A stretch of 64,000 nt of DNA from Blepharisma japonicum. Lineage: Eukaryota; Ciliophora; Heterotrichea; Heterotrichida; Blepharismidae. Below, in pieces: positions 12,485-22,261 of the stretch. The notes below the pieces were generated by a model. The model searched no databases. It was not told the origin of the DNA and saw only the letters and a program-made list of their open reading frames with translations. A program made the translations under genes and the position numbers. Position 1 is the first letter of the stretch, and each line of letters starts with the position of its first letter. The stretch is from positions 124,001 through 188,000 of the forward strand of contig CATKHK010000050.1 of NCBI GenBank assembly GCA_949751835.1, written 5' to 3'.

Positions 12485-13479
12485 TTGGAGGTTAAAATGG
12501 CAAATTATCAACTAACAAAAGTTTTCTCCAATTGATAAAAATCTGCAATTGAAGCTTAAGATGCGATAATAAATAGAGAAATTATATTATAGATATAATT
12601 ATCATCATGTTCAAAGAAATATATAGATTCTGGATGCTTTATATATTGCTTGGGTATTTTTTAATTCTTAGCACCTAGATAGTTATCACATGATTTAAAA
12701 TGCTTACAAAAGATTGGTAAATTGATCAAAATTGATATAGTCTGTGATTTCTTGTCTCAGTCTTCACTAGGTGCAATTAATTAAGACTAATGGATGGAGC
12801 TGCTTCTCATATTTTAGGAGTGCAGGTTCGCTATATATTATAATTCAAGTGGATTTATAAATTATCTTGGATGCTCTTTATTTATGCCACCAATCCCTAC
12901 AGTCTCAAGTATTAGAGTGCCAGTACTAGTATGATTAAATAGTTTATCTTTTAAAATTTCTGAAAGATGAAATTAAATTAAAGTATTCTAGATTTGATAC
13001 CTCCGCCATTTTACCATAGATGCACCAGCTAGGGAGGGTTTGCAGTTCTTGTTTGAGCATCAGTCCTCTCAAAATTGAGCTTGTACCATAGAACCTTGAA
13101 TTCTAAAGGTTACTAAGACTCATCGGTTATTTCACTATCGGCTATATGGAGATATTTTATTGATGAATCCAAAGGATTTTCGCTCTCATCAAGGATTGGA
13201 GACATGCAGGAAAAGATTGTGTCTCAAGAGCATAGAATCGTCGCCTAAAAACTTCTCAGATATTTAATACTTGATTTCAGAGCAGCAGCGATCTTCGGCA
13301 AAAGTATTAATGAATTCTTACAGTAATTAGAGAAAATAAATAGAAATTTGAAGTACAGAATAGGCTAGATCCAAAATTGAATTGCAACTCTGCATCAAAT
13401 GCAGTTATATATTTTTAGATTATTCTTTATTAGAAATTTGAAATATTGAACGACAAATAAATCTTAATGCTTATATTAA
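12485..13479. other. Intergenic spacer with possible coding relics
   Basis: About 1 kb between SDR copies 2 and 3. It has a higher GC content in parts (around 12900-13270) than other spacers. A plus-strand open stretch near 13118-13230 reads TIGYMEIFYWWIQRIFALIK-like residues when TGA is Trp, but it is closed by stops on both sides. I could not assign a family; it may be a decayed gene. Confidence 0.3.
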
Positions 13480-14379
13480 CTAGAAAGCATAAGAATTAAT
13501 CCAGTCTAAAAACTTATGAGCAGGAGTATAATGGTAGAGGTCATTGAGTCTCTTAGAAACAATCTGCTGATCAACACTCTGACCAAATATAAAGAATCCA
13601 TATGGTCCTGAAGTATGAGCCCATGGATTGTCAATTCTTTCTACTTCATGGATATTTCCAAGTGTTGAAACCCTTTCAATAACAGTTTCTAGTGGCACAG
13701 CTTCTGGCTCAGTTGCATAGAAAATCCCAAATGCATGATTTTCAATAAGGATTCTATACATTTCAGCTAAGTCTTCATAATGAATAAAAGGAATATGATT
13801 ATTTCCAGTATGCGCAAGAATTTTATTATGGGTTTTACTAGCTTTGATCCATTGATCAACAAAACTTTTCCCATATACCCAGCTAGGTCTAATAACGACT
13901 CCTCTAAAGTTCCCAGAACTTGCATTGACTATTTTTTTTTCTCTTACAATCCTTGGAACTACAAATGGAATACAACGAGAAGTATCGTCATGATCTTCAT
14001 CCATAATCCCATTTGTATTTCCGTTGATTAAGCATCCTGAGGTAAAAATAACTGTGACAGGTTTAGTTTCAGCTGTTTTTTTGCCTACATTAATTAAAGT
14101 ATCAACACAGAGATCTTCTAACTTTGCCCCATTTTCATCGAATGATGGCATTACACAGTGAATAATTGCATCAAAACCTACAGCTAGCTCTTCAAGCTGA
14201 TGAGCTGTTTCAAGGGTAATCTCATAAATCACAAAATGTGATTGAGGACCTTTGCTAGCTATTTCTTCTCCTTTCTGAGCACTCCTCACAGTTGATGTGA
14301 CTTCATGGCCATGAGCTAACAAATTGTCTAAGATAGAACCTCCAATTGCCCCTGTTGCTCCTGTCAGAAAAACTCTCAT
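13480..14379 (-). CDS. NAD(P)-binding SDR/epimerase-like protein, copy 3
   Basis: 299 residues starting MRVFLTGATGAIGGSILDN. An in-frame ATG 51 bases further upstream exists but gives extra residues absent in the sister genes, so the inner start is used. Contains SGCLINGNTNG, VVIRPSWVYGKSF and KFLDWINSYAF. The expected SDR YxxxK region reads VVPRIVREKKIVNA, with Lys but no Tyr at the usual spacing. The truncated pseudogene at 10.2 kb is most similar to this copy. Ends in TAG. Function beyond NAD(P) binding is unknown. Confidence 0.87.
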   Translation of the reverse strand: MRVFLTGATGAIGGSILDNLLAHGHEVTSTVRSAQKGEEIASKGPQSHFVIYEITLETAHQLEELAVGFDAIIHCVMPSFDENGAKLEDLCVDTLINVGKKTAETKPVTVIFTSGCLINGNTNGIMDEDHDDTSRCIPFVVPRIVREKKIVNASSGNFRGVVIRPSWVYGKSFVDQWIKASKTHNKILAHTGNNHIPFIHYEDLAEMYRILIENHAFGIFYATEPEAVPLETVIERVSTLGNIHEVERIDNPWAHTSGPYGFFIFGQSVDQQIVSKRLNDLYHYTPAHKFLDWINSYAF

Positions 14380-14380
14380 T

Positions 14381-14396
14381 TTTATAATTATAATCG
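14381..14396 (-). promoter_or_regulatory. Variant of AT-rich element before SDR copy 3
   Basis: Minus strand CGATTATAATTATAAA sits one base before the ATG, matching the CAATTATAATAATAAA element of the other two copies at most positions. Confidence 0.4.
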
Positions 14397-14835
14397 ATGG
14401 AAGAGAAAATGCAAACAAAAGGACATACAATAATTTTCGCTACTAGAAAATTAACTACTTTAAAAGTTAATTATTAATATTTGTAAAGTTAAGGATTGCT
14501 CTCCTCAATACAAAAATAATTTTTTATATAAAAGTATTTATAGCAACTGTTGCTTTTAGAGACTTTGCAAATAAATTTAGAAAATATTTAATGCAATGCA
14601 ATTTAAAGCTGCTTATCATTAAAAGATTAAGAATTTGTAATATAACTGATTTTCTAGAATATCTATAACATTTTCTTTTTGTTATCTTAATTCAGTAATG
14701 CGATATATTGTGTAGAGCTTATTTGATTACATTTTTGTTTTATTTTCTTATATGATATCATATTTTTCAATCATGAATATTTTTTAGCAATTTAGCTAGA
14801 AATTATATTATTTAAAACTCAAAAGCATTTCATTT
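14397..14835. other. Intergenic, no gene seen
   Basis: About 440 bp of AT-rich DNA between SDR copy 3 and the 3' end of the next minus-strand gene. Nothing recognisable. Confidence 0.55.
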
Positions 14836-15411
14836 TTATATCTTCAGCTTAGGAACAACAAATCTCTTTTCTACTGGCGGTTTTTCCTCTGTTTTCGTTT
14901 TTCCCTCTTTGGCAGCCATAAGTTCCTTTACTAGCATATCAAATTCTTGCCTTAAATTTTCAACAGTTTTTTGTGTCTCAATTCTTAAATTTTCCGCATT
15001 TTCCAATTGAGTCCTACATAAAATTTACTTTAACAGTTGTCTGAGCTTTTTATTATCTTCAGAAAGCTTGGTTATTTTTTTCTTATATTTTTCATCAGAT
15101 GGGATTCCTTTTTCAGCATGTGCTAAAATTTTTTCTGAATAATTTAGTAAAGCTTCTCTGGATTTTTCTAATTGGATTTTCAGCTGATTTCTTTCACTGA
15201 TAAGCTCTTCCAGAGATGATAAAGAAAATGAGGATTGTTTTACTTTTATTGCAATTTGGGTGGGATTTGATACTTCATTTATAGGCACTAAGGCAAAAAG
15301 CTCGATTTCTTGGGGGTTGATTCCTAAATTTTGAGAACAAAATGAGTAATATGAGGAAGAGTCTGGAAATGAATACGTGAAAGCAGGCGCAAGTAGAGAG
15401 CAAAGGGACAT
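14836..15411 (-). CDS. Small coiled-coil protein, one 15-nt intron
   Basis: 186 residues from two exons (15029-15411 and 14836-15013, minus strand). Without removing the 15-nt intron the frame ends at residue 128; after splicing the coiled coil continues (TQLENAENLRIETQKTVENL) to a basic C-terminus RFVVPKLKI. The N-terminal 65 residues are globular-looking (aromatic/Ser-rich), and residues about 70-165 are a Glu/Lys/Leu coiled coil. No family recognised. Confidence 0.7.
15014..15028 (-). other. 15-nt spliceosomal intron
   Basis: Minus strand GTAAATTTTATGTAG, with GT/AG ends and A at position 10. It contains the stop that would otherwise truncate the coiled coil, and removing it restores a Lys codon (AA|G). 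Confidence 0.8.
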
Positions 15412-16125
15412 TTTAAAGGAATTATTGAAATTAAATTTAAGTTAATTTATAGTATAAGATATACGAAGAAGAAGTTAAAAAAGTTTTAAAGTTAAGAAAT
15501 AATGAGATATTAAGATTTTTAAGCAACAATATGCATATTTTAAGTATGAAAAAAATAAAATTAAAAGTTTTAGCGTAGTTATTTGATTATTAAAAACTTT
15601 ATTTTGTTTATTATTTTTCCTAAATTCACTTCTAATCTTATCCCAAATAAAGTATATGCATTTAAATTATTCTTTAATTGTTAGCAAGTTAAATACTCAA
15701 CCTCTTCTCAACCTTTAGTATTTTTTACTACTATACACAATCAAGTATTTCGAATAGTTTACTTGATAATTTTATTGGAACAGTAAATATTCACATTTTT
15801 TTACAAACATTTTAATAAAATCAAAAATAATTTAATATTTATATTTTTACCTGACAAAAACCCTAAGCAAAATTAAGTCTTACATTAAATTGCTCGAAAA
15901 GTGCATGCATTATTCGTTTTCAATTATTCAATCAAAGATCTTTATTTTTTACTTTTATACAAACTTGTTGCTAATAATACAGACCTTAATTAAAACTACT
16001 AATTTTTACCTTTAAGCTTATATTTAGTTCATAGGAAACTAATAGCAAAATTCTATTAACCAGCCATGTTAAAAGCTGAACTTATAAATTATACGAAAAT
16101 TTTCCAGTATTAGATAGAATTAAAT
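15412..16125. other. Intergenic between divergent genes, no gene seen
   Basis: About 710 bp, very AT-rich, presumably holding the promoters of the coiled-coil gene (minus) and the C2 gene (plus). No element recognised. Confidence 0.5.
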
Positions 16126-17058
16126 ATGAACAAAATTACCATTAGCTCCGAATGCGCAAAACTGAGTTTTTCAAAAGATATTCTAACCAAAATAGATGTT
16201 CGTGTTATATATAGATTGGAATCTTCAGAAGATAAAACAGATATATGTGTAGGTGCAGGAAAGTTTCCTACCTGAAATAAAGTATGTAATCTCCAAGGGC
16301 GAGGTTCTAAGATACTTCTCCAAGTTATCGGATCAGACTCCAATGGGCCAGCACTTATCGGAGAAGCTCAAATTGATTTAAAAGAAGGTGAAAACTGGTT
16401 TGAGCTCTCTCGAAATGGGGAATCTGCAGGGCAAATTAAATTAAAAATCGCAGTTAAAAAAATAGAGGAAACTCATCAAAGTTTTTCTAACGAGACTCCT
16501 CTTATTAATCAAGGCATGCCACAAGGAATAACGGAACCACAAAGAATGCCTTTACATCAGCTTGGGCCATATGGATATCCGATGGGGTATCCAACAATGC
16601 AAAATATTCAAATTTCGCAACTACCTCAAGTTATGACTATGCCTCCAAATGGATATAGGCAAACATATAGCCAAGAAAACCCTCAGCAAATGCTATCACA
16701 GACCAGATTACCACCTCCTAATATACCAAATCAAGAATTCATGCCAATGCAAGGAGGACATATATCGGGCATTATGAGAGGCAGCACTGGGACTATCCCT
16801 ACAGCTATGCCTCCTCAGCAGGTACAAATTTGTGATATGGGCTATGATCATCAATTACCTCATTATGTTTTACCAATGCGGCAAGATTATAGCTGATGCC
16901 CTGTTTGCTATAATAATCAACAAGGACAGTTCCAATATTATCATCAACAGCCTAATTATCAATGCTACTATCAGAATCGAGCTATAAGCCAGACAAGCTC
17001 AGTTCAAGGTCCTAGTCCTGATAGGACTCAAGCTGGTGGGCGGCAAGATTGCTTTTAG
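16126..17058 (+). CDS. C2-domain protein with Pro/Gln/Tyr-rich tail
   Basis: 310 residues. Residues 1-115 look like a C2 domain: alternating beta strands, KTDICVGAGKFPTWNKV (the PxWN pattern of C2 strand 4) and a closing strand AGQIKLKIAVKK. The Trp in that PTWN motif is a TGA codon. Residues 130-310 are disordered, rich in Pro, Gln, Met and Tyr, with a short CPVCYNN patch and a final DCF. C2 domains usually bind acidic membranes, often with Ca2+; acidic loop residues are not clearly all present, so Ca2+ dependence is uncertain. Ends in TAG. Confidence 0.7.
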
Positions 17059-17264
17059 GGAAACTGATAAATGTAAAGGCTAAAATCTGAAATAAAATTT
17101 AAATAAAAATATAAGTACATATAAAAGAAGCAAGGATTCCAAATAGTGGCTGACAATAATGGAAAAAAAAATCAGCAAGGAATTTAACTGGCTAACTATT
17201 GATTAAAGATATTAAATAAATATGCTTAGACATTTATGCTTAGCTATAATTCCTAAAAATCAGA

Positions 17265-18468
17265 ATGGCTTCAGCCGAACAATATACATACGAAATCCAA
17301 AAAAAGCGGCTTGATAAAGGTAAAATCCTACACAGAAGTCCAAATGCTTGAGCATGTCACTCCAAATATAGTAACATCCCACAAGAAAAGCAGCTTTGGC
17401 TTGATAATTCGTGTAGAGCTCCAATCACCGCTATTAACAGGCCTTCCTTTCACATCCTTTTACTATGATATTCACCTCGAAGGAAAATATCCATTCCAAT
17501 CTCCTAAAGTTCTTTGTGAGACGTCATTTCCTTTCCCATCCCTATCAGATGGCAGAGATCTCTTATCAGGCATAATTAAAAGAAAATGGACTCCTAGCAT
17601 TACTTCCTTAGACGTTATTAACGCCTTACCTGCTTTTACTGCAGAATTATATCAAAAATGAACTGAAGGGCTTCAAGCTGACATAGGAGTGTTTCATTTA
17701 GGTCATCCAATGCCTCTAGAAGTATGGGAAAATAAAGAAGGAATGAAATGCTTTATGTGTGTAGAAATTGATATAAATGATGATAGAAATACTAAAGAGA
17801 AAGTGATTGTTGTGACCAATTTAGTTATTTTGCAGCTTGATGTCAACCCTGACTTCCCTATGATTGGCTATCTTACAAATTGGGCTACCTTGCCGTCCTT
17901 AAATGCAATTAACAGATCAAGAAGTGATAGAAATGTGCTTGTTTTTGACTGAAAAGAAATGGAAGAAATTCCTGCATGCAGCCAAAAATTTAATTTTTCT
18001 GAATCTGAAGAATGCATTCAATTGATAACTCAAAACATACACAAGCTAGGCACTATCATTAAAAAACAAAGCAAAAAAACCCTCCAAGAAGAAGAGGTCA
18101 AGCCAGAGCATATAAAAAATATGCACATTGATGATATTTTAGTAAAAACCTCAGAATTTGAAAATAAACTGCTGAAAGGGACAGTAAATATAGAAATTAT
18201 TAATAGTCTCGTAAATCTTTATCAGCAAGCAATTGAATATTTTTCTGCACTGAATGATGACAAATTTCAGGCATTTTTAAATAAAATGCATAAATTGTTG
18301 TCAAATCAGCTCATACAAGATGTGATGCAAGGCAGAATTAGTGAAGTTAGTGGCATTGCTGCTTTTGAAGAAGAAAAGATAGAAGAAGAAGTTAAAGTAC
18401 TTGATGAAAACAAGAAAGATGTAGAGCTAAAAGAAATAGATTCAGAACATAAAAGTGAAGATCAATAA
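17265..18468 (+). CDS. UEV-type (inactive E2-like) protein with PH-like middle domain
   Basis: 395 residues, exons 17265-17319 and 17336-18468. Residues about 5-130 follow the E2 fold: N-terminal helix KKRLDKEVQML, beta sheet ending in GKYPFQSPKVLCET, then DGRDLLSGIIKRKWTPSIT and a following helix. The HPN motif is absent and the active-site Cys position (NGxICLDIL in E2s) reads DGRDLLSGI, so it is probably a catalytically dead UEV. Residues about 140-230 (VNPDFPMIGYLTN...VLVFDWKE) look PH/GRAM-like. The C-terminus is helical and acidic. TGA-Trp at 17659-17661 and 17950-17952. Possible role in ubiquitin recognition or trafficking is inference. Confidence 0.65.
17320..17335 (+). other. 16-nt spliceosomal intron
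   Basis: GTAAAATCCTACACAG, phase 1, in the N-terminal helix of the UEV gene. Splicing joins KKRLDK to EVQMLEHV and gives the gene an ATG start; without it the ATG frame closes down within a few codons of mismatch. Confidence 0.8.
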
Positions 18469-18499
18469 TAACTATTAATTTTTCTAGGAATTATACGAC

Positions 18500-20593
18500 T
18501 TAAATAAAGTTACGCCATATAAAGGATACTCCAATGGTCAAAAGAATCAAAAGTATTAGCATTCCTTCCATTCTATTCAGTGAATTAGACGATTCTAGCT
18601 TTGTATTCAAAATAGCAATTTGATCATCTAAAGCTTTGATTCTAGCGTCACCTTCTTCAAGCTTCTTCCCAATTTCTTCTTTTTCATCAATAATACTCTT
18701 CCTTTTTTCTTCATGCCTTTTTGTGCTCTTCGATATTGATTTTTTCAATGAGTTTACTTCTTTAGTTAAATCCCCGGCAAGATCTTGCGACTTCTTTAGC
18801 TCATTTTCAACCTTCAATGTTCTATCTTGAGACAGTTCAATTTCTTCTAGTTTTTTAGCAAGGTCTGCATTTAAAACTGTTATAATTTTAGCAAGCTCTT
18901 CATTTTTCTTTTCTAATTTTTCTAACTTTGATGCAGAATTTTCATGAAGTTTGCTTGATTCTTCGATTTGAGATTTTTGAGCATCATATTCTTCTTTAAG
19001 CTTTTTATATGACTCGAAGCCTTTTTTCAGCTTATTTTCAAGCTTGGCTGATTTTTCTTTTTCAGCTTCCCAGACTTTTTTGTTTTTCAAACTTTTTTCT
19101 TTAGCATCATTTGCATCTTTTTCACGCAGTTCTGCTATTTTTGCATTTTCAGCTTTAAGCTGATTGATTGTTTCTTGCAAATTAATAATTTCTTGAGGGT
19201 CTGCTTGTCGTCCTAGAGCATCAGCTAAAAGTTTGTCATATTTTTTGCATTCAGCTTGCAAAGCAAAAACTTTTTCTTTTTCTAGCTCATTTAAGCTATT
19301 TATTTCTATCATTTTTTCTTCAAGCTCATCGATTTTTAGATTTAATTCTTCATATTTTTCTTTATAATTGATATTTTCTTCATGTTGGCTTGATAAGTCC
19401 TTATGAGCATGGTGGAGTTCTTCTAGCTGTTTATTAAGTATATCATTAAGACTCTTTGAGCTTATAAGTTCTTTATCTAAACCTGATATTTTTTCATTTA
19501 AAGTTCCAATAAAAGTGTCATGCTCACCTTTAAGGCTTTCTATCTGAGAGCCGTGGCTTGAAGATAAGTTTTCTACTTGTTCTTTCAAGCTTTGATTTTC
19601 ATCTGCTAGCTTCTTTACGTGTTCCAGCTGAGATCCATGATTTGAAGATAAGTTTTCTACTTGCTCTTTCAAGCTTTGATTTTCATCTGTTAGTTTCTTT
19701 GTGTTTTCTTTTTCTTTGGCAATTGTTTCTGTATAGTCATCAATAATATTCTGATAAGAACCACGCATTGACTCCATTTCTCCTTTTTGCGAAGCTATTG
19801 TTTCATTTAAAGATTGAAGCTCTTCAGTGATTTTCTGAATTTCTGCATCTTTTGCTGATAATTTTCCATTTAATTCAGAAATTTCATTTTGAAAAGCTTC
19901 TTTTTCAGCCTTAAATTTGCCCTCAGAATCCGCAAAATTTTCTAATTGTTCTCTTTTCTCACGAATTGCTAATTGGTGATTTTCTAGCTCCAAAAGTATT
20001 TCTGAATGCTTTTCTTGCAGCTTTTTATGCTCGTTGCTTTCTTTTGACAGCTTTTCAGCCTCAATTTCAATGTGCTTTTCAAGATCTAAAATTTGATTCT
20101 CAAGACTCGAGATTTTTTGAGTTGATTGCTCATGTTGTTCTTTATATGTGGAGAGCTCTGACTGTATTACAGTTATATCATCATGTTCCTTCTTGATTTC
20201 TTCAATTTTCTTATTAAGGGACTCATTAGCCGTTTTTATGATTTCAAGCTCCTTCTCTGATTCCTTAATTTTTTCATTCAATAACTCTACCTCTGACTTG
20301 TGACTGCCCTTTAGCTGTTCGATCGACAATCCATGATTCTCCTCCAAATTCTTTATTTGCGACTTAAGGCCTTCATTTTCCATTTCAAGCTTTTTTATAG
20401 CCTTTTGGTCTTGCTCAAGAATTTTGGATTCTTCTTCTCCTTCATGGTCTGATTTAGAAGATTTAGAAGATCTTGAAGATTTTGAAGATTTAGAAGATTT
20501 AGAATGATCTGACAAGTGTGAATCTGAAATGTGATCAATATCTCCAGATGGCCTCTGAACATCTACTTTGCCTGAGGTCGAATTTTCGTCCAT
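18500..20593 (-). CDS. Golgin-like coiled-coil protein with C-terminal membrane anchor
   Basis: 697 residues. N-terminal 60 are acidic with a Ser/Lys repeat (SKSSKSSRSSKSSKS); residues about 65-665 are continuous heptad coiled coil; the last 20 residues (MLILLILLTIGVSFIWRNFI) form a single membrane segment. This is the layout of tail-anchored golgins (giantin, golgin-84) or similar tethers, but no family motif confirms it. A 28-residue unit (KKL.DENQSLKEQVENLSS.HG) is repeated twice in tandem with a third divergent copy near the N-terminus. No in-frame TGA. Confidence 0.75.
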   Translation of the reverse strand: MDENSTSGKVDVQRPSGDIDHISDSHLSDHSKSSKSSKSSRSSKSSKSDHEGEEESKILEQDQKAIKKLEMENEGLKSQIKNLEENHGLSIEQLKGSHKSEVELLNEKIKESEKELEIIKTANESLNKKIEEIKKEHDDITVIQSELSTYKEQHEQSTQKISSLENQILDLEKHIEIEAEKLSKESNEHKKLQEKHSEILLELENHQLAIREKREQLENFADSEGKFKAEKEAFQNEISELNGKLSAKDAEIQKITEELQSLNETIASQKGEMESMRGSYQNIIDDYTETIAKEKENTKKLTDENQSLKEQVENLSSNHGSQLEHVKKLADENQSLKEQVENLSSSHGSQIESLKGEHDTFIGTLNEKISGLDKELISSKSLNDILNKQLEELHHAHKDLSSQHEENINYKEKYEELNLKIDELEEKMIEINSLNELEKEKVFALQAECKKYDKLLADALGRQADPQEIINLQETINQLKAENAKIAELREKDANDAKEKSLKNKKVWEAEKEKSAKLENKLKKGFESYKKLKEEYDAQKSQIEESSKLHENSASKLEKLEKKNEELAKIITVLNADLAKKLEEIELSQDRTLKVENELKKSQDLAGDLTKEVNSLKKSISKSTKRHEEKRKSIIDEKEEIGKKLEEGDARIKALDDQIAILNTKLESSNSLNRMEGMLILLILLTIGVSFIWRNFI
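19541..19708 (-). repeat. Tandem 84-bp coding repeat in golgin-like gene
   Basis: Two adjacent copies encode KKL(T/A)DENQSLKEQVENL..., 28 residues each, so the coil grows by whole heptads (four). Nucleotide identity is still high, pointing to a recent duplication. Confidence 0.7.
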
Positions 20594-20999
20594 ATTGAAT
20601 TATAGAGTGATCGAGAAAAATTATTTTCATGATTAGGGTTAAGCTTGAGCAGCAAGGGAATTTTAATTGGGGCATTTAATAATAAAATTAGTAGATTTTT
20701 GATGAGCAAGCATTTTAAAAAATATGGATAAATTTAGAACCATTTTCTAATAAAATGAAATATTAATTCAATATAATACGTTGACTGATTAGTGTATCAT
20801 TTTGGACAATTAATATCATAATAATAGAAATTGTCGACTAGTTGATAAAATATTGTATTTGAAATTAATTCCTACTCAGAATAATCATTCAAAAATTTTG
20901 TGTTTATTTTTCTTTTTTCCAGTGTTGATATTTTTCCCTCTAATATGGAAATTAATAAAAATTATTTTATCACACAAATTAACCGATTAATTAATATAA
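20594..20999. other. Intergenic, no gene seen
   Basis: About 400 bp AT-rich stretch between the golgin-like gene start and the 3' end of the next minus-strand gene. It should carry the former's promoter; nothing recognised. Confidence 0.5.
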
Positions 21000-21383
21000 T
21001 TACAACAAACACACAAAACTGGAATTTTCAGAGCTTCCGCAAGTACTCAATGAAGAGTTCAATTCTTGGAATTTTTCATCGTGAACTATTGGATTTATTT
21101 TTAGACTTGGAGGGCGCTCAATTTGATGCTTTTGGACAAAACCTGGAGACGGCACTTTTTTACCAAGTGGAGGCAAAGATATGGAGGGTTTACTGAGGAT
21201 TGTATTGAGTTCTTTTAACAAAGAATCTTCTTCTTGATTATCATGAGCATACGTTTTTAATGGGGGAAGTCGAGCTTCATAGAATGGGTTGCGCTTAGTA
21301 TAGGATCCTATACTAGCGTCTATGTGAGTAGGTTTTGGGAAAAGAATAGTCTGTAGTGGCTTTTTTTTACGCGAATCGCCCAT
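21000..21383 (-). CDS. Hypothetical basic protein
   Basis: 127 residues, MGDSRKKKPLQTILFPKPT at the start, Pro/Ser/Lys-rich and probably disordered, ending SSFVCLL. No domain recognised. No TGA codon inside. It lies on the same strand as the next hypothetical gene (21467-22060), 83 bp apart. The frame and minimal spacing support it being real, but it could be part of a longer spliced unit. Confidence 0.55.
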   Translation of the reverse strand: MGDSRKKKPLQTILFPKPTHIDASIGSYTKRNPFYEARLPPLKTYAHDNQEEDSLLKELNTILSKPSISLPPLGKKVPSPGFVQKHQIERPPSLKINPIVHDEKFQELNSSLSTCGSSENSSFVCLL

Positions 21384-21466
21384 TAAAGTTTATGATGTTG
21401 ATTTTTATGATGGTAATGGGACATTAAATAGATCATCATAAAATCTAATAGATCTTTAAAGAATTA

Positions 21467-22060
21467 TTATATTAATGTAGAATTTCTTTCTGGAGACTTC
21501 GGGTTTAAGCTTAAAATTTGTTTCGACGATTTTAAATTTACTTCTTTTCGGAATGATCTTGATGGGGATATACTTGTAGGCACAATTTTAATATTCATAG
21601 AGGTGAGTTGGACTATTTTGTTAGGCATTGGTGATAATTCTTTTCTAGGCGTTCTAATTAGTTTCTCCTCTACACTTCTATTTAATTTTCTCCTATGTTT
21701 TCTAAGATAGGGTAACGGATCTATTTTTGGACAGCTTGGACGTCTTTTTCTTATAAATTTTGAGCTTTGCTCATGAAGAAGTTTTTTAAGTTTAATTTGA
21801 AGTAGTAAGCTTTCTTCTGCCTTTTGGTGCATTTTTTCTTTGGATTTTCTATAAGAAACTAATTCTTTATGTTTTCAAGCATCCTCTACTTGCGATATTA
21901 AATCGTTGACTCGCTTTGTATTTAAAGCCAACGATAATGCAGGATTTGATTTATTTCTTTGGCTAGCTTCGCGCATTTCCTTCTTTTCGATCCTTATATC
22001 CTCAGCCTTTATAAACTTTTCAAATACGATTTTATCTTTAGATTGAATCCATGATTTCAT
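21467..22060 (-). CDS. Hypothetical basic helical protein
   Basis: 197 residues across one TGA-Trp codon (21875-21877, SQVEDAWKHKELV). It is Lys/Arg/Ser-rich with an N-terminal helical half and a basic, Pro/Ser-rich C-terminal half (SPERNSTLI at the end). No family recognised. Could be a cytoskeletal or nucleic-acid-associated protein, but this is only from composition. Confidence 0.6.
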
Positions 22061-22261
22061 AATTTTTCATAAAATTTAGACAACCGAAAAGTGAAAATAA
22101 ACAATATAAAGTAAATTTATTTTATAAATTTAGAATAATATTTAAGGTATGATATTTCATAAATACTAACAGAATTATATTAGAGGGGTTTCAATAATAA
22201 ATAGATTTTATATATATGGATGAGCAGTGTCATTAAGCTGGGTTGTATCATATATGTTCTT

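Noticed and set aside
14380-14430. Upstream ATG for SDR copy 3
   Set aside because: Adds residues absent in the other copies and would translate the conserved upstream element.
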